A DNA stretch of 64,000 nt, from the NCBI RefSeq assembly GCF_020687385.1, contig NZ_JAJEQM010000002.1:225100-289099 (forward strand), read 5' to 3'. Shown here one piece after another: positions 35,990 to 43,941 of the stretch. Under the pieces are notes generated by a model, which worked only from the letters and a program-made list of their open reading frames with translations, was not told the origin of the DNA and did not search any database. Source of the DNA: Hominilimicola fabiformis. GTDB lineage: Bacteria > Bacillota > Clostridia > UBA1381. A program made the position numbers and the translations under genes. Each line of letters begins with the position of its first letter. Position 1 is the stretch's first letter.

Positions 35990-37369
35990 ATGGACATAAA
36001 TTATTACAAAAAATATGAACCGATAGACGGAAAATGGTTAATAACAAAGAAATTAGGCAACGGTGCATTTGGCACTGTTTTTGAGATTGCCCGAAAGAAC
36101 ATACCTGATATTAAATCAGCACTCAAAATAATATCAATTCCTCAATCATCGGAGGAATTACAAAGATTAAAAGAAGAGAATTACGATATAGATAATAAAA
36201 GCATTACTTCGTTTTATAGTGGGTTAGTTGATGATTGTATAAAGGAATTTCAATTAATGTCTAAACTTCGTGGAAACAGTAATATTGTAAGTTATGAAGA
36301 TCATAATGTGATTGAAAAGCAAGACGGTGAATTTGGTTGGGATATTTTTATCCGAATGGAATTACTTATACCGATAGTACAATATTTTACTGATAATGCA
36401 CCGACACAGCAAGATATTATAAAGCTCGGGATAGACATATGTAAGGCATTGGAGGTTTGCGGTAAATATAACATTATACATCGTGATATAAAGCCAAGTA
36501 ATATTTTTGTTTCGGATATAGGTGAATTTAAACTCGGTGATTTTGGTGTTGCGAGAGTGTTGGATAAAACCAATATCGGACTGTCAAGAAAAGGAACATA
36601 TACATATATGGCACCTGAGATATACAGAGGTGAAGAATATGATTCGAGTGTGGATATATATTCTTTGGGAATTGTGATGTATAAATTTTTAAATAACAAT
36701 CTTGAACCGTTCAGGAAAGAAAGAACATATCAGGACTTAGAAAATGCACTGAAAGAACGAATGAGTAATGCTGGTATTCCAAAGCCGATAAATTGTGATG
36801 AAAAATTGGCAAGAATAATATTAAAGGCGTGTGCTTATGATTTAAAAGACAGATACAGCAGTCCGAAACAAATGCGAGAAGAATTGGAAAATCTTCTGTA
36901 TACATCTGAAGAAAATGATTATGATAGTTATGATGAAACAGTAGGGTTATTTGATTTTGGTATTAAAAAGGAAAGTGTACAACAATCGGAAGAAAAAATC
37001 ATAAATAAAACAGAAAAAACACAAAATATCATAGATATATATAAGGAATTTTGGACAGGATATTTTGATTTTAAGGGTTGTATAAGTAGAATAAATTATT
37101 GGAAGATCGTATTGATTAACTTTATAATCTTAAATATTGTAAATATACTATCAGATATATTACCTGTTTTAAATATACTATTATTTATAATGTGTTTGGC
37201 TATATTAATTCCCAATATTGCACTTACCACGCGCAGACTGCATGATGTCGGAAAAAGCGGTCATTGGCAATGGTTGTATTTAACACTCTTTGGCAGTATA
37301 GCAGTTTTTGTATTTTTATGTCAGAAATCACAAATGAATAATAAATATAGAAACAAAGGAGCGGAATAA
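35990..37369 (+). CDS. Ser/Thr kinase fused to a DUF805 membrane domain
   Basis: The 459-aa protein joins a kinase domain (residues about 15-300) to a C-terminal DUF805 domain (about 355-459). The kinase is intact: LGNGAFGTVFEI, catalytic Lys in SALKIIS, HRDIKPSNIF (His 164), DFG and MAPEIYRGE. DUF805 is seen in FWTGYFDFKGCISRINYW, two or three membrane helices (VLINFIILNIVNIL; LNILLFIMCLAILIPN) and TTRRLHDVGKSGHW. DUF805 is an uncharacterised membrane domain also found fused to other signalling proteins. The fusion places this kinase at the membrane, next to EssC. It begins 16 nt after the previous kinase gene. Confidence 0.9.
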   Translation: MDINYYKKYEPIDGKWLITKKLGNGAFGTVFEIARKNIPDIKSALKIISIPQSSEELQRLKEENYDIDNKSITSFYSGLVDDCIKEFQLMSKLRGNSNIVSYEDHNVIEKQDGEFGWDIFIRMELLIPIVQYFTDNAPTQQDIIKLGIDICKALEVCGKYNIIHRDIKPSNIFVSDIGEFKLGDFGVARVLDKTNIGLSRKGTYTYMAPEIYRGEEYDSSVDIYSLGIVMYKFLNNNLEPFRKERTYQDLENALKERMSNAGIPKPINCDEKLARIILKACAYDLKDRYSSPKQMREELENLLYTSEENDYDSYDETVGLFDFGIKKESVQQSEEKIINKTEKTQNIIDIYKEFWTGYFDFKGCISRINYWKIVLINFIILNIVNILSDILPVLNILLFIMCLAILIPNIALTTRRLHDVGKSGHWQWLYLTLFGSIAVFVFLCQKSQMNNKYRNKGAE

Positions 37370-38992
37370 ATGGAAGTAAATTATTATAAAAGGTATGAGC
37401 CGATAGATGGAAAGTGGTACATAAAAGAATTGTTAGGCGAGGGTAGCTACGGAAAGGTATTTCGCATCGAACGAGAGGACATAAGCGGTAAATATATCTC
37501 CGTATTAAAAATAATAAGTGTACCGAATTCTAAAACAGAAGTGGATTCATTGAAAGAAAGCTTGGGTGATGAGCAAAGCGTGTCAGATTATTATGGTGAA
37601 ATAACCAAGAAATTAATGCAGGAATTTCAGCTTATGTCATCATTAAAAGGAAATAGCAATATAGTTTCGTATGAAGACCACGATATAAAACAGCACGAAG
37701 ACGGAATCGGATACGACATTTTGATTAGAATGGAATTTTCACACGGTGTAACAGTGGTAGCAGCTGCAGGAAATGATAATGTTGATATATCAAAGAAATT
37801 CTTTTCACCGGCTTGTATAAATGGAGTAGTAACTGTTGCCGCGGTAGCAGACAATAATCAAAAAGCAAAATTTAGTAATTATGGAAACGGAATAATTGAT
37901 ATTGCGGCAACGGGAGTTAAAATAGGTGGTGCGGCAAGAGGTGGTAGTACTGTTACGATGAACGGAACATCAATGGCGTCACCACATATTGCAGGCGTGT
38001 TGGCGCTTATCAGAAGTGCTAATCCAAATTATTCATCAACAGATGCTATAAATGCGATGAAATCTTCAGCAAGCAATCTCGGTAGTAGTGCATATTACGG
38101 TGCAGGAATACCGAATTTAGAAAATTTGGTTTCAAAGACACCTGTTGAAAATAATATAACAGTAAATACACTTGAGGCAAAAAAGATTTCACAAACAAAT
38201 GCAACTGTATACGGAAAAATTTCATATTTAGGTACACGCCCAAGTGAAGTCGGAATTTATTTTGGCAATGATTCAAACAATTTGAATAAAGTAGCAAGTG
38301 ATAAGATAAACCACAATAAAAATCCGTTTGATATGTGGTATGATTTGAATAGTGAGGCAGGACAATATCTATCAGCGGGTAGAACTTATTATTATCAGTG
38401 TTATGCAATACAGAACGGAAAAGAAGTCAGAGGTTCAATTAGCTCATTTACAACAGAATCAGATAATTCCGGTTTGTCAATATCAACAGGCGGGGCGGAT
38501 TCGGTTACATCAAATAATGCAACCGTCAGAGGTACAGCGGCATATTCGGGTACACGTCCGAGTGAAGTCGGATTATATTTCGGAACATCGCCGAATAATA
38601 TGAACAAGGTTGCAAGAGATACTATCAGCCACAACAAAAATCCGTTTGATATATGGTATGACTTAAACAGTGAGGCGGGACAATATTTGAACGCCGGAAC
38701 TACATATTATTACAAAGTATACGGAATACAAAACGGTAATGAAACGTGTGGAGATGTAAAATCATTTACAACCGCAAGCAACGCAACAGAAAGAACATAT
38801 ACGGCATATGTATTCAATACAGACGGTTCACTTGCAATTAACAGCAGACCAAGTAAAGATTATCCTATAGGAGCAATTCCTGAAGGTGCAAGTTGTACAG
38901 TGTATCCGGACAGAATGTCCGGAAATTGGTGTTGGGTAGAGTATAACGGAATCAGCGGATATTCGTATAAAGACTATATTATATTACAATAA
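37370..38992 (+). CDS. Chimeric protein: kinase N-lobe joined to C-terminal half of a subtilase with FN3-like and SH3 modules
   Basis: The frame is open for 540 codons but contains two unrelated pieces. Residues 1-122 are a kinase N-lobe (LLGEGSYGKVF, VLKIIS, alphaC helix) close to the kinase at 34666. At about residue 123 (nt 37733-37741) the sequence switches to a subtilase half: GVTVVAAAGND (Asn 135) and MNGTSMASPH (Ser 201). The Asp and His of the protease triad and the kinase catalytic loop are absent. Then come two ~100-aa FN3-like repeats (both with GTRPSEVG-YFG and NKNPFD-WYDLNSEAGQYL) and a C-terminal SH3-like domain. It has no signal peptide, although the second part belongs to an exported protein. 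Both activities are probably lost. It may be a deletion or recombination product, or a join made in assembly; the reading frame is intact. Confidence 0.8.
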   Translation: MEVNYYKRYEPIDGKWYIKELLGEGSYGKVFRIEREDISGKYISVLKIISVPNSKTEVDSLKESLGDEQSVSDYYGEITKKLMQEFQLMSSLKGNSNIVSYEDHDIKQHEDGIGYDILIRMEFSHGVTVVAAAGNDNVDISKKFFSPACINGVVTVAAVADNNQKAKFSNYGNGIIDIAATGVKIGGAARGGSTVTMNGTSMASPHIAGVLALIRSANPNYSSTDAINAMKSSASNLGSSAYYGAGIPNLENLVSKTPVENNITVNTLEAKKISQTNATVYGKISYLGTRPSEVGIYFGNDSNNLNKVASDKINHNKNPFDMWYDLNSEAGQYLSAGRTYYYQCYAIQNGKEVRGSISSFTTESDNSGLSISTGGADSVTSNNATVRGTAAYSGTRPSEVGLYFGTSPNNMNKVARDTISHNKNPFDIWYDLNSEAGQYLNAGTTYYYKVYGIQNGNETCGDVKSFTTASNATERTYTAYVFNTDGSLAINSRPSKDYPIGAIPEGASCTVYPDRMSGNWCWVEYNGISGYSYKDYIILQ

Positions 38993-39007
38993 TAAATATT
39001 AAGAGTG

Positions 39008-39044
39008 AAAGCCGCTGCTAAAATGTAAACAGTGGCTTTTGTTG
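39008..39044 (+). terminator. Terminator after the chimeric gene
   Basis: AAAGCCGCTG (39008-39017) pairs with CAGTGGCTTT (39030-39039), followed by TGTTGTT. It ends the first T7SS operon. Confidence 0.75.
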
Positions 39045-39065
39045 TTAAAAAACATAGAGTGATAA

Positions 39066-39094
39066 TTGTAAATTTATTGTTAGTATGATATACT
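39066..39094 (+). promoter_or_regulatory. Sigma-A promoter of the GH26/SLH gene
   Basis: TTGTAA (39066-39071), a 17-bp spacer and TATACT (39089-39094) precede the TTG start at 39126 by about 30 bp. The gene therefore has its own promoter. Confidence 0.65.
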
Positions 39095-39125
39095 GAATAT
39101 AAAATAATCTTGGGAGTGATGTTAA

Positions 39126-41213
39126 TTGAAAAGAAGAATAAGCATAATATTAATTGCGATGATAGGTCTGATAATCTCAAGTAATTTAAGCGTAATGGCA
39201 TATGAATTGCCGCACGCATTTTGGGGCTTGGACGCTGGTTATTCAAATGCAACAAGCAGCAAAAATTATGATGAAACGATAAATTACGGAGTACAAATTA
39301 TCAATTTAATATCATCAGAGCCAAAGAATGAGCAGACAATAAATATTTTAGGCTCAAGAACATATGATGTTGCATTTGCCTATTTTATGAACGGTGATTA
39401 TACAAATGCGGCGAAGTATTTTGAAATGTATATTCCATACGGTAAGCAATTAGGGTGGACTGACGGCGTAATTATTGCAGAAAATTGCGTTAAGCAATTT
39501 ACAAATACATTTGACGTATATCAAGCTACGGAACAATCGCAAAAGGTGTATGGTGCGAAAAATGAGCCGAACGGTGTTTTATACGGACAAGTGGCAGATC
39601 AGGCAAAAAGTAATGAATCAATGACATTGCTGTATTTGGAATACGGTGATGAAAGTACATTCGGTTGGACGCGTGCGATGCTTGATAAAGCAGAAACACA
39701 AAACAAAGCGGTAGAAATTGCTCTAAACTTTCCACAGGAAGGCACAACGGCAAGAAATATAAACAGTTCGGATTCTTTTTTATCGAATTTACGCTCTATG
39801 CTGTCAAGTTACAAAAACGTGCCGATTTATTTGAGAATAGGTGCTGAATTTAATGTTTGGGGTGATAAATGTACACCCGATGAATTTGTATCTGCATTCA
39901 AAGCTGTTGCAAACAGTGTGAGCGGATTGTCTAACGTTGCTACTGTTTGGAGTATGGCGCACACATCTTCATGGAAAACAAACGATTGGCCTTATACGGC
40001 TGATGACTTCTATCCCGGTGACGAATATGTTGATTGGGTAGGCGTGAATTGTTATGCAAGTAAGTATTTCCAAGGCAGAGTATGGCAGGGAGAAAGCAGG
40101 TATAATGAAGTTTACTTTAAAACAGGATACAGTTCCGATCCTGTTGTGATGATAAAGGATGCTGTTGAAAAATACGGCGGTCGAAAACCTATAATGATTT
40201 CTGAATGTGGAAGTGCATACAGAACTAACGGTGATATAAATGAGACCGACAGTGAATGGGCGGCAAAATATTTAAAACAAATATATACATTCATTCCTAT
40301 GGTATATCCTCAAGTAAAGCTTATAGCGTATTTTAACGCTAAAATGAATTATGAGGTGAATTACTATAATCTCGACGGAGACAGCGAACTTCAAAACGCA
40401 TATAATGATGTAACAGAGTCACCGTGGTTTATACAAAATAATAATACAAACAGCGCCGGACAATTCTTAAAAAAGGCGGGCAGTACAATAACGATGAACG
40501 GAGATACAACACTGTACGCATATCCGCATATATACGGATCGGATTGGGTAAATGTTGAATATTATCTTGACGGTGAACTCGTTAAATCAACAAACGAAAT
40601 AGCTTATACCGTACAACTAAGCGACATAAAGGGGACGCATGATTTAAGAGTGGTTGCAAACGGAAATAATGGGGTTTCTATGACTCGTGAATATCAGCTT
40701 GTCAGCTATGCACCGGCAGAAAAAGCAGAGGATTTTTCTGATACATCTTATCTTAATAACGGTCAGAAAAATGCAGTAAATTACACTATAAGCAATGATA
40801 TTATGACAGGCTATGAAAATAATACATTCAGACCTGACGCAACCATAACCAGAGCAGAATTTGCTGCGGTTATATGCAGAATGATGGGGTATAATGTTGG
40901 TGAGAATAGCACATTTACAGATACAAAATATCATTGGAGCAGTAAATATGTAAATGCGTGCGTAAAAGCAGATATAATACATGGTATCGGTGATAATAAA
41001 TTTGCACCGGATAATCATATTACCGTGGAACAGGCGGTTAAAATATTGACAAGTGCATACGGATATGCAAACAGTAAAACTCAATATCCCGACGGCTTTA
41101 TGTCCGCTGCTCAAAAGTATAATTTGTTTGATAATGTAACATCAAGCAGATTAGGCACAGATGTTAAACGCATTGATGTTGCAGTTATGCTTTATAACGC
41201 GGCTAAAAATTAA
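39126..41213 (+). CDS. SLH-anchored GH26-like glycoside hydrolase
   Basis: A 695-aa exported enzyme. A signal peptide (RRISIILIAMIGLIISSNLS, then VMAYE) is followed by a helical repeat region (about 40-140), a (beta/alpha)8 catalytic domain resembling GH26 mannanases (about 150-440) and two SLH domains (about 535-695; NDIMTGYENNTFRPDATITR, 20 residues). Candidate catalytic Glu residues lie in RIGAEFNVWGD (about residue 241) and in PIMISECGSAYR (about 360). A beta-sandwich (Big-type) lies before the SLH part. SLH domains bind pyruvylated wall glycans, so the enzyme is displayed on the surface. It has its own promoter and terminator and is not obviously part of the secretion system. Start is TTG. 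Confidence 0.75.
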   Translation: MKRRISIILIAMIGLIISSNLSVMAYELPHAFWGLDAGYSNATSSKNYDETINYGVQIINLISSEPKNEQTINILGSRTYDVAFAYFMNGDYTNAAKYFEMYIPYGKQLGWTDGVIIAENCVKQFTNTFDVYQATEQSQKVYGAKNEPNGVLYGQVADQAKSNESMTLLYLEYGDESTFGWTRAMLDKAETQNKAVEIALNFPQEGTTARNINSSDSFLSNLRSMLSSYKNVPIYLRIGAEFNVWGDKCTPDEFVSAFKAVANSVSGLSNVATVWSMAHTSSWKTNDWPYTADDFYPGDEYVDWVGVNCYASKYFQGRVWQGESRYNEVYFKTGYSSDPVVMIKDAVEKYGGRKPIMISECGSAYRTNGDINETDSEWAAKYLKQIYTFIPMVYPQVKLIAYFNAKMNYEVNYYNLDGDSELQNAYNDVTESPWFIQNNNTNSAGQFLKKAGSTITMNGDTTLYAYPHIYGSDWVNVEYYLDGELVKSTNEIAYTVQLSDIKGTHDLRVVANGNNGVSMTREYQLVSYAPAEKAEDFSDTSYLNNGQKNAVNYTISNDIMTGYENNTFRPDATITRAEFAAVICRMMGYNVGENSTFTDTKYHWSSKYVNACVKADIIHGIGDNKFAPDNHITVEQAVKILTSAYGYANSKTQYPDGFMSAAQKYNLFDNVTSSRLGTDVKRIDVAVMLYNAAKN

Positions 41214-41224
41214 TAATGCTACCT

Positions 41225-41267
41225 AAAAAACTCATTACGATGCAAATACATTGTAATGAGTTTTTTT
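41225..41267 (+). terminator. Terminator after the GH26/SLH gene
   Basis: AAAAAACTCATTAC (41225-41238) pairs with GTAATGAGTTTTTT (41253-41266), ending in a T-run. Confidence 0.9.
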
Positions 41268-41370
41268 GATGCTAAATATGTCAAAAAATACGTTAATTAT
41301 GCAGAAGTGTTGAAAGCACGTCATTTACATGATAATCTGAAAGTATAAAATAAATTTTATAAAATATAGT

Positions 41371-41421
41371 TATAATTGCAATTAAAATATAGTTGCAATT
41401 ATAATGTAAATGTGTTATAAT
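41371..41421 (+). promoter_or_regulatory. Promoter and operator of the second signalling operon
   Basis: TTGCAA (41393-41398), a 17-bp spacer and TATAAT (41416-41421) form the promoter. An 11-bp perfect inverted repeat, TATAATTGCAA (41371-41381) and TTGCAATTATA (41393-41403), overlaps the -35 box and is an operator candidate. The block TGCAATTAAAA-TATAGTTGCA resembles the same position of the T7SS promoter at 25611-25632. Confidence 0.75.
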
Positions 41422-41498
41422 GGAAATGTAATCAATAATGCAAATATTTAATATATGTAATATTTATTTAATGCAAATTAAGTAAGGGGATATGGTAT

Positions 41499-43088
41499 AT
41501 GAAAATAAGATATAAATACTCATTAATTTCAGATGTCGGAAATTTAAGGAAAAATAATGAGGATAACTTTTTTGTATTTGGTGAAGAAAATCGAAATCCA
41601 AAGAATAACATATATTCATGTAATGGTGAATTTGTGAATGAAAAAGCGTTTTTTTGCGTATGTGACGGTATGGGTGGACACAGTGCCGGTGAAGTTGCAT
41701 CATATATAGCAACTCATCAAGTGCAAAAAAATTATAACTCAATAACAGATAAAATAAAATTCGAAAAAGATGTATCCAATGTTATGAAGTCGTTTATATC
41801 TTCGATCAATGATAGCATTTATAATACTACAGAAGAAAAACCGGAGCTTAAATCTATGGGAACTACTTTGACGGGAATATATTTTCTTAAAGATGGTGCA
41901 TATGCGATAAATATAGGTGACAGTCGAGTATATGAATTAGAAAATGAAAAGTTACAGCAACTTACCATAGATCATACCGACGCTGATAATAAACACGCAT
42001 TAACACGATTTTTGGGTATGTCATATCAATACGGAAATGTCTATCCGGATGTATCAGCCAAAAAAATAAATTTAGGATTAAAGAAAAGATTTTTATTGTG
42101 TTCAGACGGATTAACCGATATGGTAGATGATTCGATGATAAGGGACATTCTGATAGAAGAAAAAAATAATATAAATGCGGCGAATAAACTTGTTGAAACT
42201 GCAAAGAAAAACGGTGGCCGTGATAACATTACGGTTTTGATTGTTGATGCAGAACCTGTTAATAAATTTAATGCTGTATTAAAGAATAAGTTGACTATTT
42301 GTATAATAATTGCAGCGGTATTAGTTGGTGCAGGTTTGGGTTGCTTTAACGTATACAGAAGTCAAACATCCGGAATATCGCTAAACGATTTAAGCAATGA
42401 TATAAAAAATGCAAAAGATTTGTCTGAAGCATGTGAAAAGATGAATCAGTATATTGACAATGCAATTAATAATGCCAAAAGTTATGATGATTATACAAAT
42501 ACCGTTGATGAATCTGATAATAATGTAGCAGGAAAAAATAAAGAATTCAAAGACGCTATTCAAGCTCTTAATGTTTCAATAGAAGATGTAAAGAAAAAGT
42601 ATGATGATATTGTCAACAACAGTGAAAGCGATGAGCAGACTAAGAAGAATGATATAACAAATTTAATAAACAGTAATGATATTCAGAAAAATATAGATTT
42701 ATGCGAAGGAAAGAAAGCAGAGCTGAATAATGCATTAGATGATTGGCATAAACGCAATGAAGAAGCAAATCGACATAGCCAAAGTCAAAGTCAAAGTAAT
42801 AACGGTAATAAAGGCGACAGTCAAGCACCTGTTAAAAATTCAACAACATCATCAGGATCATCAAGTTCTAATTCAAGTGGATCGGTTAAGCAAAGTACTT
42901 CCGGCAGCCGCTCAAACGGTTCAACTTCAAATAATAATACATCAACTCACAAAAATAATACGTCGAGCGAAAACGGTGCGTCAAGTGACATTGGCACATC
43001 TGTAAGTGAAAGTGAAGATACTTCCGGCGATAGTCAAACAGAACAAAGTATTGGAAAGTCTTCATATGACGGACTAGGTGGCGAATAA
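41499..43088 (+). CDS. Membrane PP2C phosphatase with exported coiled-coil and Ser-rich tail
   Basis: This 529-aa protein begins with an intact PP2C domain (residues 1-250: RKNNEDNFF, FCVCDGMGGHSAGE, MGTTLTGI, NIGDSRVYE, LLCSDGLTDM, GGRDNITVLI). A single membrane helix follows (about 265-285; LTICIIIAAVLVGAGLGCF), then an extracellular coiled coil (about 300-415) and a Ser/Asn-rich low-complexity tail (420-520). Bitopic PP2C enzymes exist (PstP), but a long exported coiled coil is unusual. The tail resembles the next gene's product, and both may form a cell-surface stalk that reports to the inside phosphatase. The start lies 8 nt after AAGGGGA. It opens the second operon. Confidence 0.9.
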   Translation: MKIRYKYSLISDVGNLRKNNEDNFFVFGEENRNPKNNIYSCNGEFVNEKAFFCVCDGMGGHSAGEVASYIATHQVQKNYNSITDKIKFEKDVSNVMKSFISSINDSIYNTTEEKPELKSMGTTLTGIYFLKDGAYAINIGDSRVYELENEKLQQLTIDHTDADNKHALTRFLGMSYQYGNVYPDVSAKKINLGLKKRFLLCSDGLTDMVDDSMIRDILIEEKNNINAANKLVETAKKNGGRDNITVLIVDAEPVNKFNAVLKNKLTICIIIAAVLVGAGLGCFNVYRSQTSGISLNDLSNDIKNAKDLSEACEKMNQYIDNAINNAKSYDDYTNTVDESDNNVAGKNKEFKDAIQALNVSIEDVKKKYDDIVNNSESDEQTKKNDITNLINSNDIQKNIDLCEGKKAELNNALDDWHKRNEEANRHSQSQSQSNNGNKGDSQAPVKNSTTSSGSSSSNSSGSVKQSTSGSRSNGSTSNNNTSTHKNNTSSENGASSDIGTSVSESEDTSGDSQTEQSIGKSSYDGLGGE

Positions 43089-43120
43089 TACAATATTAAA
43101 AATTAAGGGGTTTGTATTTT

Positions 43121-43924
43121 ATGGAGATTAATAAAAAATTGAAAATCTTTTCTGTAACTATAGCAATACTGGCGATTATACTATCAGTTATTACTACAGT
43201 GTATAAGCCTGAAATTCGCTCACAAGGAAAAACACCGGAAGAGATTGCGATAGAATTAGAAGAACAACAGAAATTGGACACAGTAATGGCTGATATTAGA
43301 AAAACTTTGCAGGTTAATGATATATGTGATTCATATATAAAATTATGTTCAGATACATTGGATGTTAATGATGCGATTAAGGCAAAAAAAGCAGAATTGC
43401 TTTCAGAGGCTCAGAACTTAAAAACAAAGGCAAAAGAATTTGGAAGTGAGGCAGAGGGCATATACAATTCACCGGCACTCTCTGTTGCTAATCGCGAAGA
43501 ACAGTTAATCCAAAATAGTAAATATCAAGCAATAAAGCAAAGTAAAAACAAATGTGAAAAATTGAAGAGTGAGTTAGAGACTTTGGTAAAGCAATATAAT
43601 GAAGAGCAAGAGAAAATAAAACAAACTGCAGCAGAGGCAGAAAAGAATAAAAAAGCGAATGAAGAGAGTAAACAGACAAAAAGCAACAGCGAGAGTCAAA
43701 GCAGTTCATCATCAAGTAGCAAATCTTCAAGAAGTAGTTCATCAAGCGGTAGTTCATATTCTAATAATTATAGTTCATCGGGGAGCAATTCGTATTCTGG
43801 CAGAAGTTCTTCTTATAGTGATGATTCATATTCAAACAGCAATTCTTCTTATTCAGAAGCAAGTTCATCAAGTGAATCATCAGGCGGAGGATATACAGGT
43901 GCTGACCTTGGAAGTGAACGATAA
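43121..43924 (+). CDS. Signal-anchored coiled-coil protein with Ser-rich C-terminus
   Basis: I do not recognise a family. The 267-aa protein has an N-terminal hydrophobic anchor (residues 7-28; KIFSVTIAILAIILSVITTV), a long charged coiled coil (about 45-190) and a Ser/Tyr-rich low-complexity region (about 190-255), ending in GGGYTGADLGSER. It thus repeats the extracellular half of the PP2C encoded just before, 33 nt upstream. The start is ATG 43121 behind AAGGGG. A TTG at 43112 is in frame. A role as a partner of the phosphatase's exterior domain is inferred from shared architecture only. Confidence 0.7.
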   Translation: MEINKKLKIFSVTIAILAIILSVITTVYKPEIRSQGKTPEEIAIELEEQQKLDTVMADIRKTLQVNDICDSYIKLCSDTLDVNDAIKAKKAELLSEAQNLKTKAKEFGSEAEGIYNSPALSVANREEQLIQNSKYQAIKQSKNKCEKLKSELETLVKQYNEEQEKIKQTAAEAEKNKKANEESKQTKSNSESQSSSSSSSKSSRSSSSSGSSYSNNYSSSGSNSYSGRSSSYSDDSYSNSNSSYSEASSSSESSGGGYTGADLGSER

Positions 43925-43941
43925 AATATGGAGGAGATATA

